From assembly GCF_000761155.1 (NCBI RefSeq), contig NZ_CP009533.1, positions 3,520,001 to 3,584,000 of the forward strand: DNA of 64,000 bases, in the 5' to 3' direction. Origin of the DNA: Pseudomonas rhizosphaerae (GTDB lineage Bacteria; Pseudomonadota; Gammaproteobacteria; Pseudomonadales; Pseudomonadaceae). The notes under the pieces are model-generated. The model had not been told where the DNA came from, ran no database searches, and saw nothing but the letters and a program-made list of their open reading frames with translations. The translations under genes and the position numbers were made by a program. Below are positions 34,047 through 44,535 of this stretch, one piece after another. Position 1 is the stretch's first letter; each line of letters opens with the position of its first letter.

Positions 34047-36812
34047 TCAGTGCGCCTCGTCCCAGTTCGAACCCACGCCCACTTCCACCAGCAGGGGTAC
34101 GTCGAGCTGCGCAGCGCCGCTCATATGCGGACGAATCTCAGTGCCGATCTGCTCGACCAGGTCTTCACGCACTTCCAGCACCAGTTCATCGTGCACTTGC
34201 AGGATGACCCGCGCATCCAGCCCGCTGTCGGCCAGCCAGGTATCCACGGCGACCATGGCGCGCTTGATGATGTCCGCCGCCGTACCCTGCATCGGGGCGT
34301 TGATCGCGGTGCGTTCGGCACCCCGACGCAGGGCCGGGTTCTTCGCATTGATGTCCGGCACATACAGACGACGGCCGAACAAGGTCTCGACGAAGCCCTG
34401 CTCGGCGGCCTGGGCGCGGGTGCGCTCCATGTACTCGAGCACGCCGGGGTACTGGGCGAAGTAGCGATCGATGTAGGCCTGCGATTGCTTGCGGTCGACA
34501 CCGATCTGCTTGGCCAGGCCGAACGCGCTCATGCCGTAGATCAGACCGAAGTTGATCGCCTTGGCGCTGCGCCGCTGGTCGGTAGTGACCTGGGCCAGCT
34601 CGACACCGAACACTTCGGCCGCCGTGGCCCGGTGCACATCCAGATCGTTCTGGAAGGCATGCAGCAGGCCTTCGTCCTTGGCCAGGTGGGCCATGATGCG
34701 CAGCTCGATCTGCGAGTAGTCGGCAGCCAGCAGGCGATACCCGGGCGCGGCGATGAACGCCTGACGGATGCGTCGGCCTTCGGCAGTGCGAATCGGGATG
34801 TTCTGCAGGTTCGGATCACTGGACGACAGGCGCCCGGTGGCGGCGACCGCCTGATGGTACGAGGTATGGATGCGCCCGGTGCGCGGGTTGATCTGCTCGG
34901 GCAGGCGGTCGGTGTAGGTGCTCTTGAGCTTGCTCATCGAGCGGTACTGCATCAGCACCTTGGGCAGCGGGTAATCCTGCTCGGCCAATTCGGCGAGCAC
35001 CGCTTCGGCTGTGGAAGCCTGGCCCTTGGCCGTCTTGGAGATGATCGGCAGGCCGAGCTTCTCGTACAGGATCACACCCAACTGTTTGGGCGAACCCAGA
35101 TTGAATTCCTCACCGGCGATCTCGAATGCTTCGCGCTCCAGAGCGACCATCTTTTCGCCCAGCTCCACGCTCTGGATACCCAGCAGCTTGGCATCGACCA
35201 GTGCGCCCTGGCGCTCGATACGCGCCAGCACCGGGACCAGCGGCATTTCGATGTCTTGCAGCACCGGCATCAGGCTGGGGACGGCGTCCAGCTTGGCCTG
35301 GAACAGCTGGTGCAGGCGCAGGGTGATGTCGGCGTCTTCGGCGGCGTAGGGGCCAGCCTGCTCCAGGGCGATCTGGTCGAAGGTCAGCTGCTTGGCGCCC
35401 TTGCCGGCGATGTCGGCGAACTTGATGGTGGTGTGGTTCAGGTACTTGAAGGCCAGGCTGTCCATGTCGTGCCGCGTCGCGGTGGAGTCGAGCACGTAGG
35501 ATTCGAGCATCGTGTCGAAGGCCACGCCGCGAACCTCGATGCCGTTTTCCTGCACACCGCCAATGGCACAGTTGGCCAGGATGTTCATGTCGTACTTGGC
35601 GTGCTGCCCGACCTTGAGCTTGCGCGGGTCTTCGAGCAGCGGCTTGAGCGCCAGCAGTACGGTGTCGCGGTCGAGCTGCTCGGGCACGCCCATGTAGGAA
35701 TGGGTCAGCGGAATGTAGGCCGCTTCATGGGGCTCAACCGCGAAGGAGATGCCCACCAGCTGCGCGCGCTGTGCGTCCAGGCCGGTGGTCTCGGTGTCGA
35801 AGGCGAACAGGCTGGCCTGTTCGAGCTTCTCCAGCCACACATCGAAGCGGGCCTGGTCGAGGATCGTCTCGTAGCGCACTTCAATGGCGGCCACCGGCTC
35901 CTGCACCGGGGCCAGCTCCTCGCCAGCGCGGCGGGCGTCGCGCTCGACGTCTTCGATCCAGCTGCGGAATTCCAGCTCAGTGTAGATTTCCACCAGCGCG
36001 TCACGATCCGGTTCGCTGCACATCAGTTGATCGACTTCGACGTCCAGCGGCACGTCGATCTTGATGGTCGCCAGTTCGTACGACAGGAAGGCCATCGCCC
36101 GATGCTCTTCCAGCTTGGCTGGCAATGACTTGGCACCGCGAATGGCCAGGGCCGGGACCTTGTCGAGGTTCTCGTAGAGTTCCTTGAGGCCGCCACCGAT
36201 GCCGGTCAGCAGGCCCTGGGCGGTTTTCTCGCCCACGCCTGGAACACCGGGAATGTTGTCGACCTTGTCGCCCATCAAAGCCAGGAAGTCGATGATGTGC
36301 TCGGGGCCGACGCCAAATTTCTCCTTGACCCCGGGGATGTCCAGCACGCTGCCGGTCATGGTGTTGACCAGCGTGATGTGGCCATCGACCAGCTGCGCCA
36401 TGTCCTTGTCACCAGTGGAAATGACCACCGGCCGGTCGGCGGCCGCGCTGCTGCGGGCCAGGGTGCCGATCACGTCGTCCGCCTCGACATTGTCCACGCA
36501 CAGCAACGGATAGCCCAGCGCGCGGACCGCCGCGTGCAGCGGCTCGACCTGCACCCGCAGGTCGTCGGGCATGCTCGGCCGATTGGCCTTGTAGTCGCCG
36601 TACAGGGCGTCGCGAAAAGTCCCGCCCTTGGCGTCGAAGACCACTGCGAAAGGGCTGTCCGGATACTGCCGACGCAGGCTTTTGAGCATGTTCAGCACGC
36701 CCTTCACGGCACCTGTGGGCATGCCCTTGGAGGTGGCCAGCGGCGGCAATGCGTGGAATGCGCGGTACAAGTAGGAAGAACCGTCCACCAGGACGAGAGG
36801 AGCTTTGCTCAT
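34047..36812 (-). CDS. polA: DNA polymerase I
   Basis: A 921-residue polymerase for Okazaki-fragment processing and repair. The N-terminal ~300 residues are the 5'-3' exonuclease ([44 protein letters not shown]). The 3'-5' exonuclease domain has an intact [11 protein letters not shown] motif (DxE), and the polymerase domain has motif A ([17 protein letters not shown]), motif B ([20 protein letters not shown]) and motif C ([11 protein letters not shown]). ATG 36812 ([11 protein letters not shown]) is preferred over an ATG four codons earlier, although its ribosome-binding site is weak. It is divergent from a DUF2782 gene. Confidence 0.97.
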   Translation of the reverse strand: MSKAPLVLVDGSSYLYRAFHALPPLATSKGMPTGAVKGVLNMLKSLRRQYPDSPFAVVFDAKGGTFRDALYGDYKANRPSMPDDLRVQVEPLHAAVRALGYPLLCVDNVEADDVIGTLARSSAAADRPVVISTGDKDMAQLVDGHITLVNTMTGSVLDIPGVKEKFGVGPEHIIDFLALMGDKVDNIPGVPGVGEKTAQGLLTGIGGGLKELYENLDKVPALAIRGAKSLPAKLEEHRAMAFLSYELATIKIDVPLDVEVDQLMCSEPDRDALVEIYTELEFRSWIEDVERDARRAGEELAPVQEPVAAIEVRYETILDQARFDVWLEKLEQASLFAFDTETTGLDAQRAQLVGISFAVEPHEAAYIPLTHSYMGVPEQLDRDTVLLALKPLLEDPRKLKVGQHAKYDMNILANCAIGGVQENGIEVRGVAFDTMLESYVLDSTATRHDMDSLAFKYLNHTTIKFADIAGKGAKQLTFDQIALEQAGPYAAEDADITLRLHQLFQAKLDAVPSLMPVLQDIEMPLVPVLARIERQGALVDAKLLGIQSVELGEKMVALEREAFEIAGEEFNLGSPKQLGVILYEKLGLPIISKTAKGQASTAEAVLAELAEQDYPLPKVLMQYRSMSKLKSTYTDRLPEQINPRTGRIHTSYHQAVAATGRLSSSDPNLQNIPIRTAEGRRIRQAFIAAPGYRLLAADYSQIELRIMAHLAKDEGLLHAFQNDLDVHRATAAEVFGVELAQVTTDQRRSAKAINFGLIYGMSAFGLAKQIGVDRKQSQAYIDRYFAQYPGVLEYMERTRAQAAEQGFVETLFGRRLYVPDINAKNPALRRGAERTAINAPMQGTAADIIKRAMVAVDTWLADSGLDARVILQVHDELVLEVREDLVEQIGTEIRPHMSGAAQLDVPLLVEVGVGSNWDEAH

Positions 36813-36916
36813 GAGCAGAATCAACCTTTTCGGCGAGCCCGGCGTTAGAATGCCCCGAGCTATGACAACAAGAACCGTGTCAACAACATCTGTGACAACA
36901 AAGGGACAAGGTTATC

Positions 36917-37204
36917 ATGCGCAACGTAAAACGCCTGTTGCTTGCGACTCTGCTGCTCGGCAGCCCGCTGATGACCCAGGCTGCGGACGACGCGCCTTCG
37001 GCCGATCCGGACGTGACCATTCGCCAGGACGGCGACAAGACCATCCAGGAGTACCGCCAGAACGGCTTCCTGTACGCCATCAAGATCACCCCGAAGCACG
37101 GCAAGCCGTACTTCCTGGTGCGCGCCGATGGCACCGATGACAATTTCATCCGCTCCGACCAGCCGGACATGTTGATCCCGGCCTGGAAGATCTTCGAGTG
37201 GTGA
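36917..37204 (+). CDS. DUF2782 family exported protein
   Basis: A 95-residue protein with a signal peptide ending at TQAADD. The mature part (DVTIRQDGDKTIQEYRQNGF, then LYAIKITPKHGKPYFLVRAD) is the DUF2782 domain, found in small periplasmic proteins of gamma-proteobacteria, usually next to polA or thrB. The function is unknown. ATG 36917 is preceded by a purine-rich AAGG. thrB begins 64 bp downstream on the same strand, so they may share a transcript. Confidence 0.88.
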   Translation: MRNVKRLLLATLLLGSPLMTQAADDAPSADPDVTIRQDGDKTIQEYRQNGFLYAIKITPKHGKPYFLVRADGTDDNFIRSDQPDMLIPAWKIFEW

Positions 37205-37268
37205 GGCTGTAATTTTCAATTCAACCGGGCGCTGCCCCTTGCGGCGCCAGTATGGGCAAATCTACGAC

Positions 37269-38219
37269 ATGTCTGTGTTTACACCCTTGACCCGCGCCGA
37301 GCTCGAAACCTTTCTGGCCCCCTATGGCCTTGGCCGTCTGCGCGACTTCCAGGGGATTGCCGCGGGTACCGAGAACAGCAACTTCTTCATCAGCCTGGAG
37401 CAGGGTGAATACGTACTGACGCTGGTCGAGCGCGGGCCGTCCCAGGATTTGCCGTTCTTCATCGAGCTGCTCGACGTGCTGCACGATGCGCAGCTGTCGG
37501 TGCCCTATGCACTGCGCACCACCGACGGGGTAGCGCTGCGCACCCTCGCCGGCAAGCCGGCCCTGTTGCAACCGCGTCTGGACGGCCGCCACGTGCAGGC
37601 GCCGAACAACCAGCACTGCGTGCAGGTGGGCGAGCTGCTGGGGCACATTCACACGGCGACCCTGGACGCACCGCTGGTACGTCGGACCGACCGTGGCCTG
37701 GACTGGATGTTGGAGGAGGGTGAGAAGCTGGTCACCGGCCTCGACGCGGCGGCTGCCGCATTGCTGCGTCCAGCCCTGGCCGAGATCCAGGCGCATCACG
37801 CGCAGATCCTGGCGCTGCCGCAGGCCAACCTGCACGGCGATCTGTTCCGTGACAACGTGATGTTCGAAGGCACGCACCTGACCGGCGTGATCGACTTCTA
37901 CAATGCCTGCTCGGGGCCGATGCTCTACGACCTGGCGATCACCGTGAACGACTGGTGCTCGGACGAGCAGGGTGCGCTGGATGCGCCACGGGCGCGGGCG
38001 TTGCTGGGTGCCTATGCGGCGCTGCGGCCGTTCACCGCAGCCGAAGCGCAGCTCTGGCCGCTGATGTTGCGCGTGGCCTGTGTGCGCTTCTGGCTGTCAC
38101 GCCTGATCGCAGCGCAGTCGTTTGCCGGGATGGACGTGTTGATTCACGACCCCAAGGAGTTTCAGGATCGCTTGGGGTTGCGGCAGAAGGTTGGGGTGGC
38201 GTTGCCGTTTGCTTTTTAG
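37269..38219 (+). CDS. thrB: Homoserine kinase (APH-fold ThrB)
   Basis: A 316-residue ATP-dependent kinase converting homoserine to O-phosphohomoserine on the threonine pathway. It belongs to the aminoglycoside-phosphotransferase fold group used by pseudomonads rather than the GHMP-type ThrB of E. coli: the catalytic NLHGDLFRDNVMFEG loop (HGDLFRDN at 189-196) and the metal-binding VIDFYNACSGP motif are visible. The frame opens ten codons earlier; ATG 37269 (MSVFTPLTRAE) is the family start. znuA is convergent, 16 bp away. Confidence 0.92.
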   Translation: MSVFTPLTRAELETFLAPYGLGRLRDFQGIAAGTENSNFFISLEQGEYVLTLVERGPSQDLPFFIELLDVLHDAQLSVPYALRTTDGVALRTLAGKPALLQPRLDGRHVQAPNNQHCVQVGELLGHIHTATLDAPLVRRTDRGLDWMLEEGEKLVTGLDAAAAALLRPALAEIQAHHAQILALPQANLHGDLFRDNVMFEGTHLTGVIDFYNACSGPMLYDLAITVNDWCSDEQGALDAPRARALLGAYAALRPFTAAEAQLWPLMLRVACVRFWLSRLIAAQSFAGMDVLIHDPKEFQDRLGLRQKVGVALPFAF

Positions 38220-38235
38220 GGCTTGAGATGAAGTG

Positions 38236-39156
38236 TCAAAGCTTTTCCAGGCAGCCGGCGAGGTTGTCGGCCAGGTTGTCGAGCAGGGTCTCATAACCGG
38301 TCGCTGTGGCCTCGTCGAAACCGCCCAGGGCGTCCAGTTCGGCCAGGGTCACTGGCAGGCCGGCGGTCAGGGTTTGCGCCAGTTTGGGGCGCATCGGCGG
38401 CTCGCTGAACACACACGTCTTGCCCACTTCCTGCAGCCGCTGGCGCATTGAGGCAACGTGCTGCGCGCCCGGTTGCACTTCGGCGGCGACGGCAAACACC
38501 CCTGTATGCTTCAGGCCGTAGGCCTCCTCGAAATAGTCGAAGGCTTCGTGGAAGACGAAATACGGCTTGCCCTTGATACCCGCGACCCGCGCTGTCAGGC
38601 GCATGTCCAGTGCCTGCAGGCGTTGGGTGAACGCCGTCAGGTTGGACTGGTAGCGGGGCGCATTGGCCGGATCGGCCGCGGACAGGTCGGCGGCCATGCG
38701 CGTGGCGATCACCCGGGCATTGACGGTGGAAAGCCACAGGTGGGCGTCCAGCGTGCCTGGTCGATGGTCGTGATCGTGGTCCGATGCTTCCTCGGCATGG
38801 GAATGACTGTCTTCGGCAAAGTGACGCAAGTGCAGCCCCGGCAGCTCCTGAATCGTCACCGTCGGCTTCTGGCGGGTCTGCAGCACACGTGGCAGAAAGC
38901 CTTCCATGTCCGGGCCGATCCAGTACAGCAGATCGGCATCGGCAACCCGGCGCACGTCCGATGGCCGCAGCGCGTAATGATGCGGTGAGGCGCCGGGCGG
39001 CAGCAGTACTTCAGGCTGGCCAACACCGTCCTGTACAGCGGCTGCGATCAATTGCACCGGTTTGATGCTGGTCAGTACACGCACCTGGGCCTGTGCCGGC
39101 AGGGCGGTCATGAACGCGGCGAGCAAACCGATGGAAAGAGCAAAAATACGAACCAC
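38236..39156 (-). CDS. znuA: Zinc ABC transporter substrate-binding protein ZnuA
   Basis: A 306-residue periplasmic protein that captures Zn2+ for ZnuBC. The signal peptide ends at PAQAQ. Zinc ligands are expected in GASPHHYALRPSD, the DAHLW segment and VFHEAFDYF; a His/acid-rich loop (HSHAEEASDHDHDH) lies between the first two. The frame has no ATG near the signal peptide; GTG 39156, with GAGAG 8 nt upstream, is preferred over GTG 39165. It is divergent from zur across 66 bp containing a likely Zur operator. Confidence 0.92.
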   Translation of the reverse strand: MVRIFALSIGLLAAFMTALPAQAQVRVLTSIKPVQLIAAAVQDGVGQPEVLLPPGASPHHYALRPSDVRRVADADLLYWIGPDMEGFLPRVLQTRQKPTVTIQELPGLHLRHFAEDSHSHAEEASDHDHDHRPGTLDAHLWLSTVNARVIATRMAADLSAADPANAPRYQSNLTAFTQRLQALDMRLTARVAGIKGKPYFVFHEAFDYFEEAYGLKHTGVFAVAAEVQPGAQHVASMRQRLQEVGKTCVFSEPPMRPKLAQTLTAGLPVTLAELDALGGFDEATATGYETLLDNLADNLAGCLEKL

Positions 39157-39183
39157 AATGGACACTCTCGAGGGCAAGAACAG

Positions 39184-39196
39184 GTAACATAATAAC
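39184..39196. promoter_or_regulatory. Probable Zur operator between znuA and zur
   Basis: GTAACATAATAAC is a partial dyad with GTTAC/GTTAT-type arms like the gamma-proteobacterial Zur box core. It lies in the 66-bp divergent region, where Zur with bound zinc would repress both sides. Confidence 0.5.
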
Positions 39197-39222
39197 GTCT
39201 CCATCAGAATTCGTCGCCGCTC

Positions 39223-39705
39223 ATGTCTGAAACCCCGCTGGCCAGCCGTCCTCACGACCACTCGCATTGCGTGCATACCGCGCTGAGCGAGGCCGATGCC
39301 ATTTGCCTCAAACAGGGCCTGCGCCTGACCGCCCTGCGCCGTCGTGTGCTGGAGCTGGTCTGGCAAAGCCACAAGCCGCTGGGCGCCTACGACATCCTTG
39401 CCGTGCTCAGCGAACAGGATGGCCGTCGCGCGGCACCGCCCACGGTCTATCGCGCCCTGGACTTCCTGCTCGACAACAACCTGGTACACCGCATTGCCTC
39501 GCTCAACGCGTTCATCGGCTGCAACCATCCCGAGCACGCACACCAGGGCCAGTTTCTGATCTGTCGCACCTGCCATGTCGCCGTGGAGCTGGAGCACAAG
39601 ACCATCAGCGACGCCATCGTCCAGAGTGCGCAGGGCGTCGGCTTTGCGGTCGAGGGGCAGACCGTGGAAGTGGTCGGGCTGTGCGCGGCCTGCCGGGGGG
39701 CGTGA
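39223..39705 (+). CDS. zur: Zinc uptake regulator Zur (Fur family)
   Basis: A 160-residue zinc-responsive repressor. The winged helix includes [20 protein letters not shown]. The structural zinc site uses two CXXC pairs, Cys114/117 (ICRTCH) and Cys154/157 (LCAACRG), and regulatory ligands are expected in [10 protein letters not shown]. The N-terminus has an extra His-rich stretch (HDHSHCVH). Its stop shares one base with the znuC start (TGATG), so zur-znuC-znuB is an autoregulated operon. Confidence 0.94.
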   Translation: MSETPLASRPHDHSHCVHTALSEADAICLKQGLRLTALRRRVLELVWQSHKPLGAYDILAVLSEQDGRRAAPPTVYRALDFLLDNNLVHRIASLNAFIGCNHPEHAHQGQFLICRTCHVAVELEHKTISDAIVQSAQGVGFAVEGQTVEVVGLCAACRGA

Positions 39706-40475
39706 TGAGCGAAGCCTTGATTCGCCTGGACCAGGTCACGGTCGAGTTCGCCGGCCAACGGGTGCTCGACGACATCCACCTGTGCGTGCAGCCTGGCGAA
39801 ATCGTCACCTTGATCGGCCCCAACGGCGCCGGCAAGACCACCCTGGTGCGCGCCGTGCTCGGCTTGCTCAAGCCCGATTCGGGCAGCGTCTGGCGCAAGC
39901 CTCGGCTGCGTATCGGCTACATGCCGCAGAAGCTGCACGTGGACCCGACCCTGCCGCTGTCGGTGCTGCGCTTCCTGCGCCTGGTGCCGGGCGTGGACCG
40001 CGCGCGGGCGCAGGCGGCACTGGCAGAGGTGGGCGCCGCGCAGACCCTCGACAGCCCGATCCAGACGGTGTCCGGCGGTGAAATGCAGCGCGTGCTGCTG
40101 GCCCGAGCGCTGTTGCGCGAGCCCGAACTGCTGGTGCTCGACGAGCCGGTGCAAGGCGTCGATGTGGCCGGCCAGGCCGAACTGTATGCATTGATCACAC
40201 GCCTGCGCGAACGCCATGGCTGCGGCGTGCTGATGGTGTCCCACGACCTGCATCTGGTCATGAGCACCACCGACCAGGTGGTCTGTCTCAACCGCCATGT
40301 CTGCTGCTCCGGTCATCCCGAGCAGGTCAGCGGCGATCCGGCCTTCGTCGAGCTGTTTGGCAGCCACGCGCCCAGCCTGGCGATCTACCACCATCATCAC
40401 GACCACGCCCATGACCTGCATGGCAGCGTAGTCAGTGACACTCACGTACACGGAGACAGCTGCAAGCATGGCTGA
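39705..40475 (+). CDS. znuC: Zinc ABC transporter ATPase ZnuC
   Basis: A 256-residue ATPase that powers zinc import. Walker A is GPNGAGKTT (38-46), the signature [16 protein letters not shown], Walker B LLVLDEP and the switch His in MVSHDLHLV. The C-terminal tail is remarkably rich in histidine ([10 protein letters not shown] ... [10 protein letters not shown]) and could sequester or sense zinc. The start ATG 39705 overlaps the zur stop; the same frame is open further upstream inside zur but is not used. It overlaps znuB by 8 bp. Confidence 0.94.
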   Translation: MSEALIRLDQVTVEFAGQRVLDDIHLCVQPGEIVTLIGPNGAGKTTLVRAVLGLLKPDSGSVWRKPRLRIGYMPQKLHVDPTLPLSVLRFLRLVPGVDRARAQAALAEVGAAQTLDSPIQTVSGGEMQRVLLARALLREPELLVLDEPVQGVDVAGQAELYALITRLRERHGCGVLMVSHDLHLVMSTTDQVVCLNRHVCCSGHPEQVSGDPAFVELFGSHAPSLAIYHHHHDHAHDLHGSVVSDTHVHGDSCKHG

Positions 40476-41250
40476 TTTTTTACTGTATGCCTTGCTGGCA
40501 GGCCTTTCCCTGGCAGTGGTAGCGGGACCGCTGGGTTCGTTCGTGGTTTGGCGCCGCATGGCCTATTTCGGCGACACCTTGTCCCATGCGGCCTTGCTGG
40601 GCGTAGCCCTGGGTTTCGTTCTGGATGTAAGCCCGGCGCTGGCAGTCACGGTGGGCTGCCTGCTGCTGGCGATCCTGCTGGTGACGCTGCAGCAACGCCA
40701 GCCACTGGCCTCGGACACCCTGCTGGGGATCCTGGCGCCGAGCACGCTGTCGCTGGGCCTGGTGGTGCTGAGCTTCATGCGCGACGTGCGCATCGACCTG
40801 ATGGGTTATCTGTTCGGCGACCTGTTGGCGATCAGCCCGACCGATCTGTATTGGATCATCGGTGGCAGCGTGGCCGTACTGGCACTGTTGATCGCCCTGT
40901 GGCGGCCGTTGCTGGCGATCACCGTCCATGAAGAGCTGGCACGCATCGAAGGCTTGCCCGTGGCCGGCCTGCGCATGGCCTTGATGCTGCTGATCGCCGT
41001 GGTGATCGCAGTGGCGATGAAAATCGTCGGGGTCTTGCTGATCACCTCGCTGTTGATCATTCCGGCGGCAGCCGCCCAACGCCATGCACGCTCGCCCGAG
41101 CAGATGGCAGTGGGCGCCAGCGTGCTGGGGGTGATCGCGGTGTGTGCCGGGTTGGCGCTCTCATGGTTCAAGGACACTCCGGCCGGGCCATCGATCGTGG
41201 TGAGTGCGGCGGTGTTGTTTCTGCTGAGTTTTGCGTTGCCCAAGCGGTAG
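40468..41250 (+). CDS. znuB: Zinc ABC transporter permease ZnuB
   Basis: A 260-residue inner-membrane permease with about eight helices, forming the zinc channel with Znu[16 protein letters not shown] near the N-terminus and the [21 protein letters not shown] coupling segment are family hallmarks. ATG 40468 lies inside the end of znuC (8-bp overlap), giving translational coupling. It is the last gene of the zur-znuCB operon; no clear terminator follows. Confidence 0.94.
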   Translation: MADFLLYALLAGLSLAVVAGPLGSFVVWRRMAYFGDTLSHAALLGVALGFVLDVSPALAVTVGCLLLAILLVTLQQRQPLASDTLLGILAPSTLSLGLVVLSFMRDVRIDLMGYLFGDLLAISPTDLYWIIGGSVAVLALLIALWRPLLAITVHEELARIEGLPVAGLRMALMLLIAVVIAVAMKIVGVLLITSLLIIPAAAAQRHARSPEQMAVGASVLGVIAVCAGLALSWFKDTPAGPSIVVSAAVLFLLSFALPKR

Positions 41251-41407
41251 GGATTTGTCAGCAAGGATTTTTTCAAAGGCGAGGGCTTGCCGCCGCTCCG
41301 ATACTACCTGGAAGAGGCGGATCAGCGATTTTCAGCGTTCATATTTTCGCCGACACCCCCCACGGTGTAGACTTGGCCGTTTTTTGGGCAAATAGAGAGT
41401 CGCAGCA

Positions 41408-42115
41408 ATGAAGCCGTTCGCCTCCCGTTATCTGCTAGTTGCCACACTTTCCCTGCTGTTGACCGCTTGCCAGACATCGTCGCGCGACCCTGCCGCTGAC
41501 GCAGGTCCGGATGCGTGGCAGCAGCTGGAAATCAACATCGCCAGCAGCGAGCTGGCCACGGCTGAAGATCAGCTGGTCAAGCTACAGGCCCAGGCTCCGC
41601 AGGATCCGCGCGTCAACGAGGCGCAGCGGCAGTTGGCCGAAGCCTACTTGCAGCGCAGCCAGGTGATGCTGCAGAAGGGTGACGTCAATGCGGCGGCCAC
41701 CGCGCTGGGCCGTGCTCGCGTGTTGATGCCCCAGGCACCGGCCCTCATCGGTGGGGTCAATGGCGCGATCGCCCAGGCGCGCAAGGCCGAGCTGGAAAAA
41801 GCCGAAGCGGCCCTGAAAGCGGCCGAAGCTCGGCCCAAGGCCTTGGTGCTGGATCCGAACGCCAGTGTTTCAGCGGTACCGTTGAAGATGCGCAGCGCGC
41901 CTCAATTGCGCGCACAGATGCGCGACATCGCGACCGACGTCGTTCATTACCAATGCGATGTGATCATTCAGGTGGCCCAACCAGGCGAGTATCGCCGGCT
42001 GGAAGCGCTGCTCAAGCAGCGCGTCAGCGAACAGTTGCCAGAAATGCAACTGAAGGTCGGTCGCCGTGTGGTTCACGGACAACCGACCCAGGTAGTGCTT
42101 ATACCGCGCCGTTAA
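41408..42115 (+). CDS. Lipoprotein with helical repeat region, unknown function
   Basis: A 235-residue lipoprotein. The lipobox LLTAC places the lipidated Cys at 21. Residues 35-150 are alanine-rich and helical with TPR-like periodicity ([40 protein letters not shown]), followed by a small C-terminal alpha/beta domain ([20 protein letters not shown]). A Pseudomonas-conserved gene occupies the same place between znuB and the met genes in P. aeruginosa (from memory). It is convergent with katE, with a 4-bp overlap of the stop codons. Confidence 0.75.
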   Translation: MKPFASRYLLVATLSLLLTACQTSSRDPAADAGPDAWQQLEINIASSELATAEDQLVKLQAQAPQDPRVNEAQRQLAEAYLQRSQVMLQKGDVNAAATALGRARVLMPQAPALIGGVNGAIAQARKAELEKAEAALKAAEARPKALVLDPNASVSAVPLKMRSAPQLRAQMRDIATDVVHYQCDVIIQVAQPGEYRRLEALLKQRVSEQLPEMQLKVGRRVVHGQPTQVVLIPRR

Positions 42116-44250
42116 GCCGGAATCGCCTTGGCGGCCGGCTCACGGTCCCAGACACGGTGCTTGGCGATGGCAGCGATGAACGCCTTGATGGTGCTGTCAT
42201 CGTCGCCCACCAGCAGACCGGCATCTTCCTTCAGGCGCAGCGCTTCGAGCAGCGCCTTGCCATCCTTGCTGATACCGATCGCCTTGAGGTGCTTGTAGGC
42301 CTCAAGCAGATAGTGCAAGGCCACGCCATCGGCGCTCAGCGCCTTGATCGAATCGGCGCCACCTGGCACCCATACTGCATCGAAGGCCACCGAAGGCAAG
42401 CCTTCCTGGGAAGCGTCGACAGCCAGAGTCTGACCGTCGGCCGTCTTCACCGGGGCGCTGGTAGGGCCCAACACCTTAGCATGAGCGCCTTCGGCCTTGA
42501 GGGCCTTCTGCAGCGCCGCGACCGCTTTGCCATCCACACCGTTGGCAACCAGGATCGCCACCTTGCGGCTCTTGATATCACCCGACAGCAGGTTCATCTG
42601 GCTCAGCGCAGGCGATTCCTTCAGCGAAGAAGGCTTGACCGACACGGTGCCCTTGGTGGGCGCCGGCAGACCCAGGTTGGCGGCAACGCGCGACGCCAGT
42701 TCCAGATCGATGTTCGCCAGGATCTCGTTGACCTGACGGGCACGAATGTATTCGCGCTCGACCTTGCCCAACTCGAAGCTATAGGCCGCGATGATGTGCT
42801 CTTTCTCGGCATGGCTCATGCTGTTGAAGAACAGCGTGGCTTGCGAGAAATGGTCGGAGAACGATTCGCTGCGCTCGCGGACCTTGTGCGCGTCGACACG
42901 CTCCGGATAGGTTTCGAAGCCGCCATCGATCGGTGCCGATGGGGTTTCTTTCGGCCAGCCGCCGTCGATCGAATTCGGCTCGTAGGAAGCACGGCCTTTG
43001 TCGATGCGGGTGCGATGCTGGGCGTCACGCTGACCGTTGTGGTTCGGCGCGATCGGACGGTTGATCGGGATCTCGTGGAAGTTCGGCCCACCGAGACGGC
43101 TGATCTGGGTATCGGTGTAGGAGAACAGACGGCCTTGCAGCAGCGGGTCGTTGCTGAAGTCGATACCTGGAACGATGTGGCCAGGGCAGAAGGCGACCTG
43201 CTCGGTCTCGGCAAAGTAGTTGTCCGGGTTGCGGTCCAGGACCATGCGGCCCAGCGGAGTGACCGGAACCAGCTCTTCGGGAATGATCTTGGTCGGGTCG
43301 AGCAGGTCGAATTCGAACTTGTGCTCGTCTTCTTCCGGCACGATCTGCACACCCAGTTCCCATTCCGGGTAGTCACCCATCTCGATGGATTCCCACAGGT
43401 CGCGGCGGTGGAAGTCGGTGTCCTTGCCGGCCAGTTTCTGCGCTTCGTCCCACACCAGCGAGCAGGTGCCGAACTTGGGCTTCCAGTGGAACTTGACGAA
43501 CGTGCCCTTGCCTTCGCCGTTGACGAAGCGGAAGGTGTGGATGCCGAAGCCCTGCATGGTGCGCAGGCTTTTCGGGATCGCACGGTCGGACATGGTCCAC
43601 AGCACCATGTGCGCCGATTCCGGCACCAGCGAGACGAAGTCCCAGAAGGTGTCGTGGGCGGAGCCGCCGGTAGGGATCTCGTTGTGCGGCTCAGGCTTCA
43701 CCGCGTGGACGAAGTCGGGGAACTTGATCGCGTCCTGGATGAAGAAGATCGGCATGTTGTTGCCGACCAGGTCGAAGTTGCCTTCGTCGGTGTAGAGCTT
43801 GACGGCAAAACCACGCACGTCGCGCACGGTGTCGCCCGAACCACGTGGGCCTTGCACGGTAGAGAAACGCACGAAGACCGGAGTCTTCTTCGACGGGTCG
43901 CGCAGGAAGCCGGCCTTGGTCAGGGCCGAATGGTCTTCGTAGGTCTCGAAGAAACCGTGGGCCGCGGTACCACGGGCGTGGACGATACGCTCCGGGATGC
44001 GCTCGTGGTCGAAGTGCGTGATCTTCTCACGCATGATGAAGTCTTCGAGCAGCGACGGGCCGCGCGGGCCAGCCTTCAAGGTGTTCTGGTTGTCGCTGAT
44101 TTTCACGCCATGGTTGGTGCGCAGCGCTTGTCCGGTGCCATCGGCACGGAACTGCTCGAGCGATTCGAGCTTGGCGTTGGTGTTCTGACGATCCAGGGTG
44201 TCGGTGCCAGCCGCTTCGCTCTTGCCGGCAGGGGGGGTCTTGTTGCTCAT
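42112..44250 (-). CDS. katE: Catalase HPII (large-subunit monofunctional catalase)
   Basis: A 712-residue haem catalase decomposing hydrogen peroxide. Active-site His91 ([13 protein letters not shown]) and Asn164 ([11 protein letters not shown]) have the spacing of E. coli HPII His128/Asn201; the haem-ligand Tyr is in [17 protein letters not shown]. The C-terminal ~150 residues form the flavodoxin-like DJ-1/PfpI domain typical of large catalases ([24 protein letters not shown]). Proteins of this class are usually stationary-phase (RpoS) controlled. Confidence 0.96.
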   Translation of the reverse strand: MSNKTPPAGKSEAAGTDTLDRQNTNAKLESLEQFRADGTGQALRTNHGVKISDNQNTLKAGPRGPSLLEDFIMREKITHFDHERIPERIVHARGTAAHGFFETYEDHSALTKAGFLRDPSKKTPVFVRFSTVQGPRGSGDTVRDVRGFAVKLYTDEGNFDLVGNNMPIFFIQDAIKFPDFVHAVKPEPHNEIPTGGSAHDTFWDFVSLVPESAHMVLWTMSDRAIPKSLRTMQGFGIHTFRFVNGEGKGTFVKFHWKPKFGTCSLVWDEAQKLAGKDTDFHRRDLWESIEMGDYPEWELGVQIVPEEDEHKFEFDLLDPTKIIPEELVPVTPLGRMVLDRNPDNYFAETEQVAFCPGHIVPGIDFSNDPLLQGRLFSYTDTQISRLGGPNFHEIPINRPIAPNHNGQRDAQHRTRIDKGRASYEPNSIDGGWPKETPSAPIDGGFETYPERVDAHKVRERSESFSDHFSQATLFFNSMSHAEKEHIIAAYSFELGKVEREYIRARQVNEILANIDLELASRVAANLGLPAPTKGTVSVKPSSLKESPALSQMNLLSGDIKSRKVAILVANGVDGKAVAALQKALKAEGAHAKVLGPTSAPVKTADGQTLAVDASQEGLPSVAFDAVWVPGGADSIKALSADGVALHYLLEAYKHLKAIGISKDGKALLEALRLKEDAGLLVGDDDSTIKAFIAAIAKHRVWDREPAAKAIPA

Positions 44251-44276
44251 CGGGCCTTAACTCCTTGGTTCACGGC

Positions 44277-44292
44277 AGTCCGTGGACGGACT
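44277..44292. promoter_or_regulatory. Inverted repeat upstream of katE
   Basis: AGTCCGT/ACGGACT with a 2-bp centre lies 27 bp upstream of the katE start codon. It could be a leader hairpin or an operator; no regulator is identified. Confidence 0.4.
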
Positions 44293-44535
44293 TTGATAAG
44301 TACCCTCACCTGATCACGGCAGGCATGGGTCAGGAATACTCAGCAAGAGACCGGACAGATCACGTGGGCGTTCCTTTTTTTTCACGAACGGTAGGGGTGT
44401 CGACCTTTAGTCGCGTTATTGCCAAATCGCAGGTTGCGACGAAAATAAATGCTAAATACGGCTGGACGCCTGGGCTAAAATGCGCGCCCGGCTATCAGCT
44501 GCTCCCCTATTCATGCGCCCCACAAGGTTCGCTAC

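Noticed and set aside
34050..36128. A 692-codon open frame on the plus strand opposite polA
   Set aside because: Antisense shadow of a GC-rich gene; the translation is His/Gln/Gly-rich without any fold and the opposite strand is unmistakable polA.
41953..44313. A 786-codon open frame on the plus strand opposite katE
   Set aside because: Antisense artefact of high GC3; katE on the minus strand has all active-site residues.
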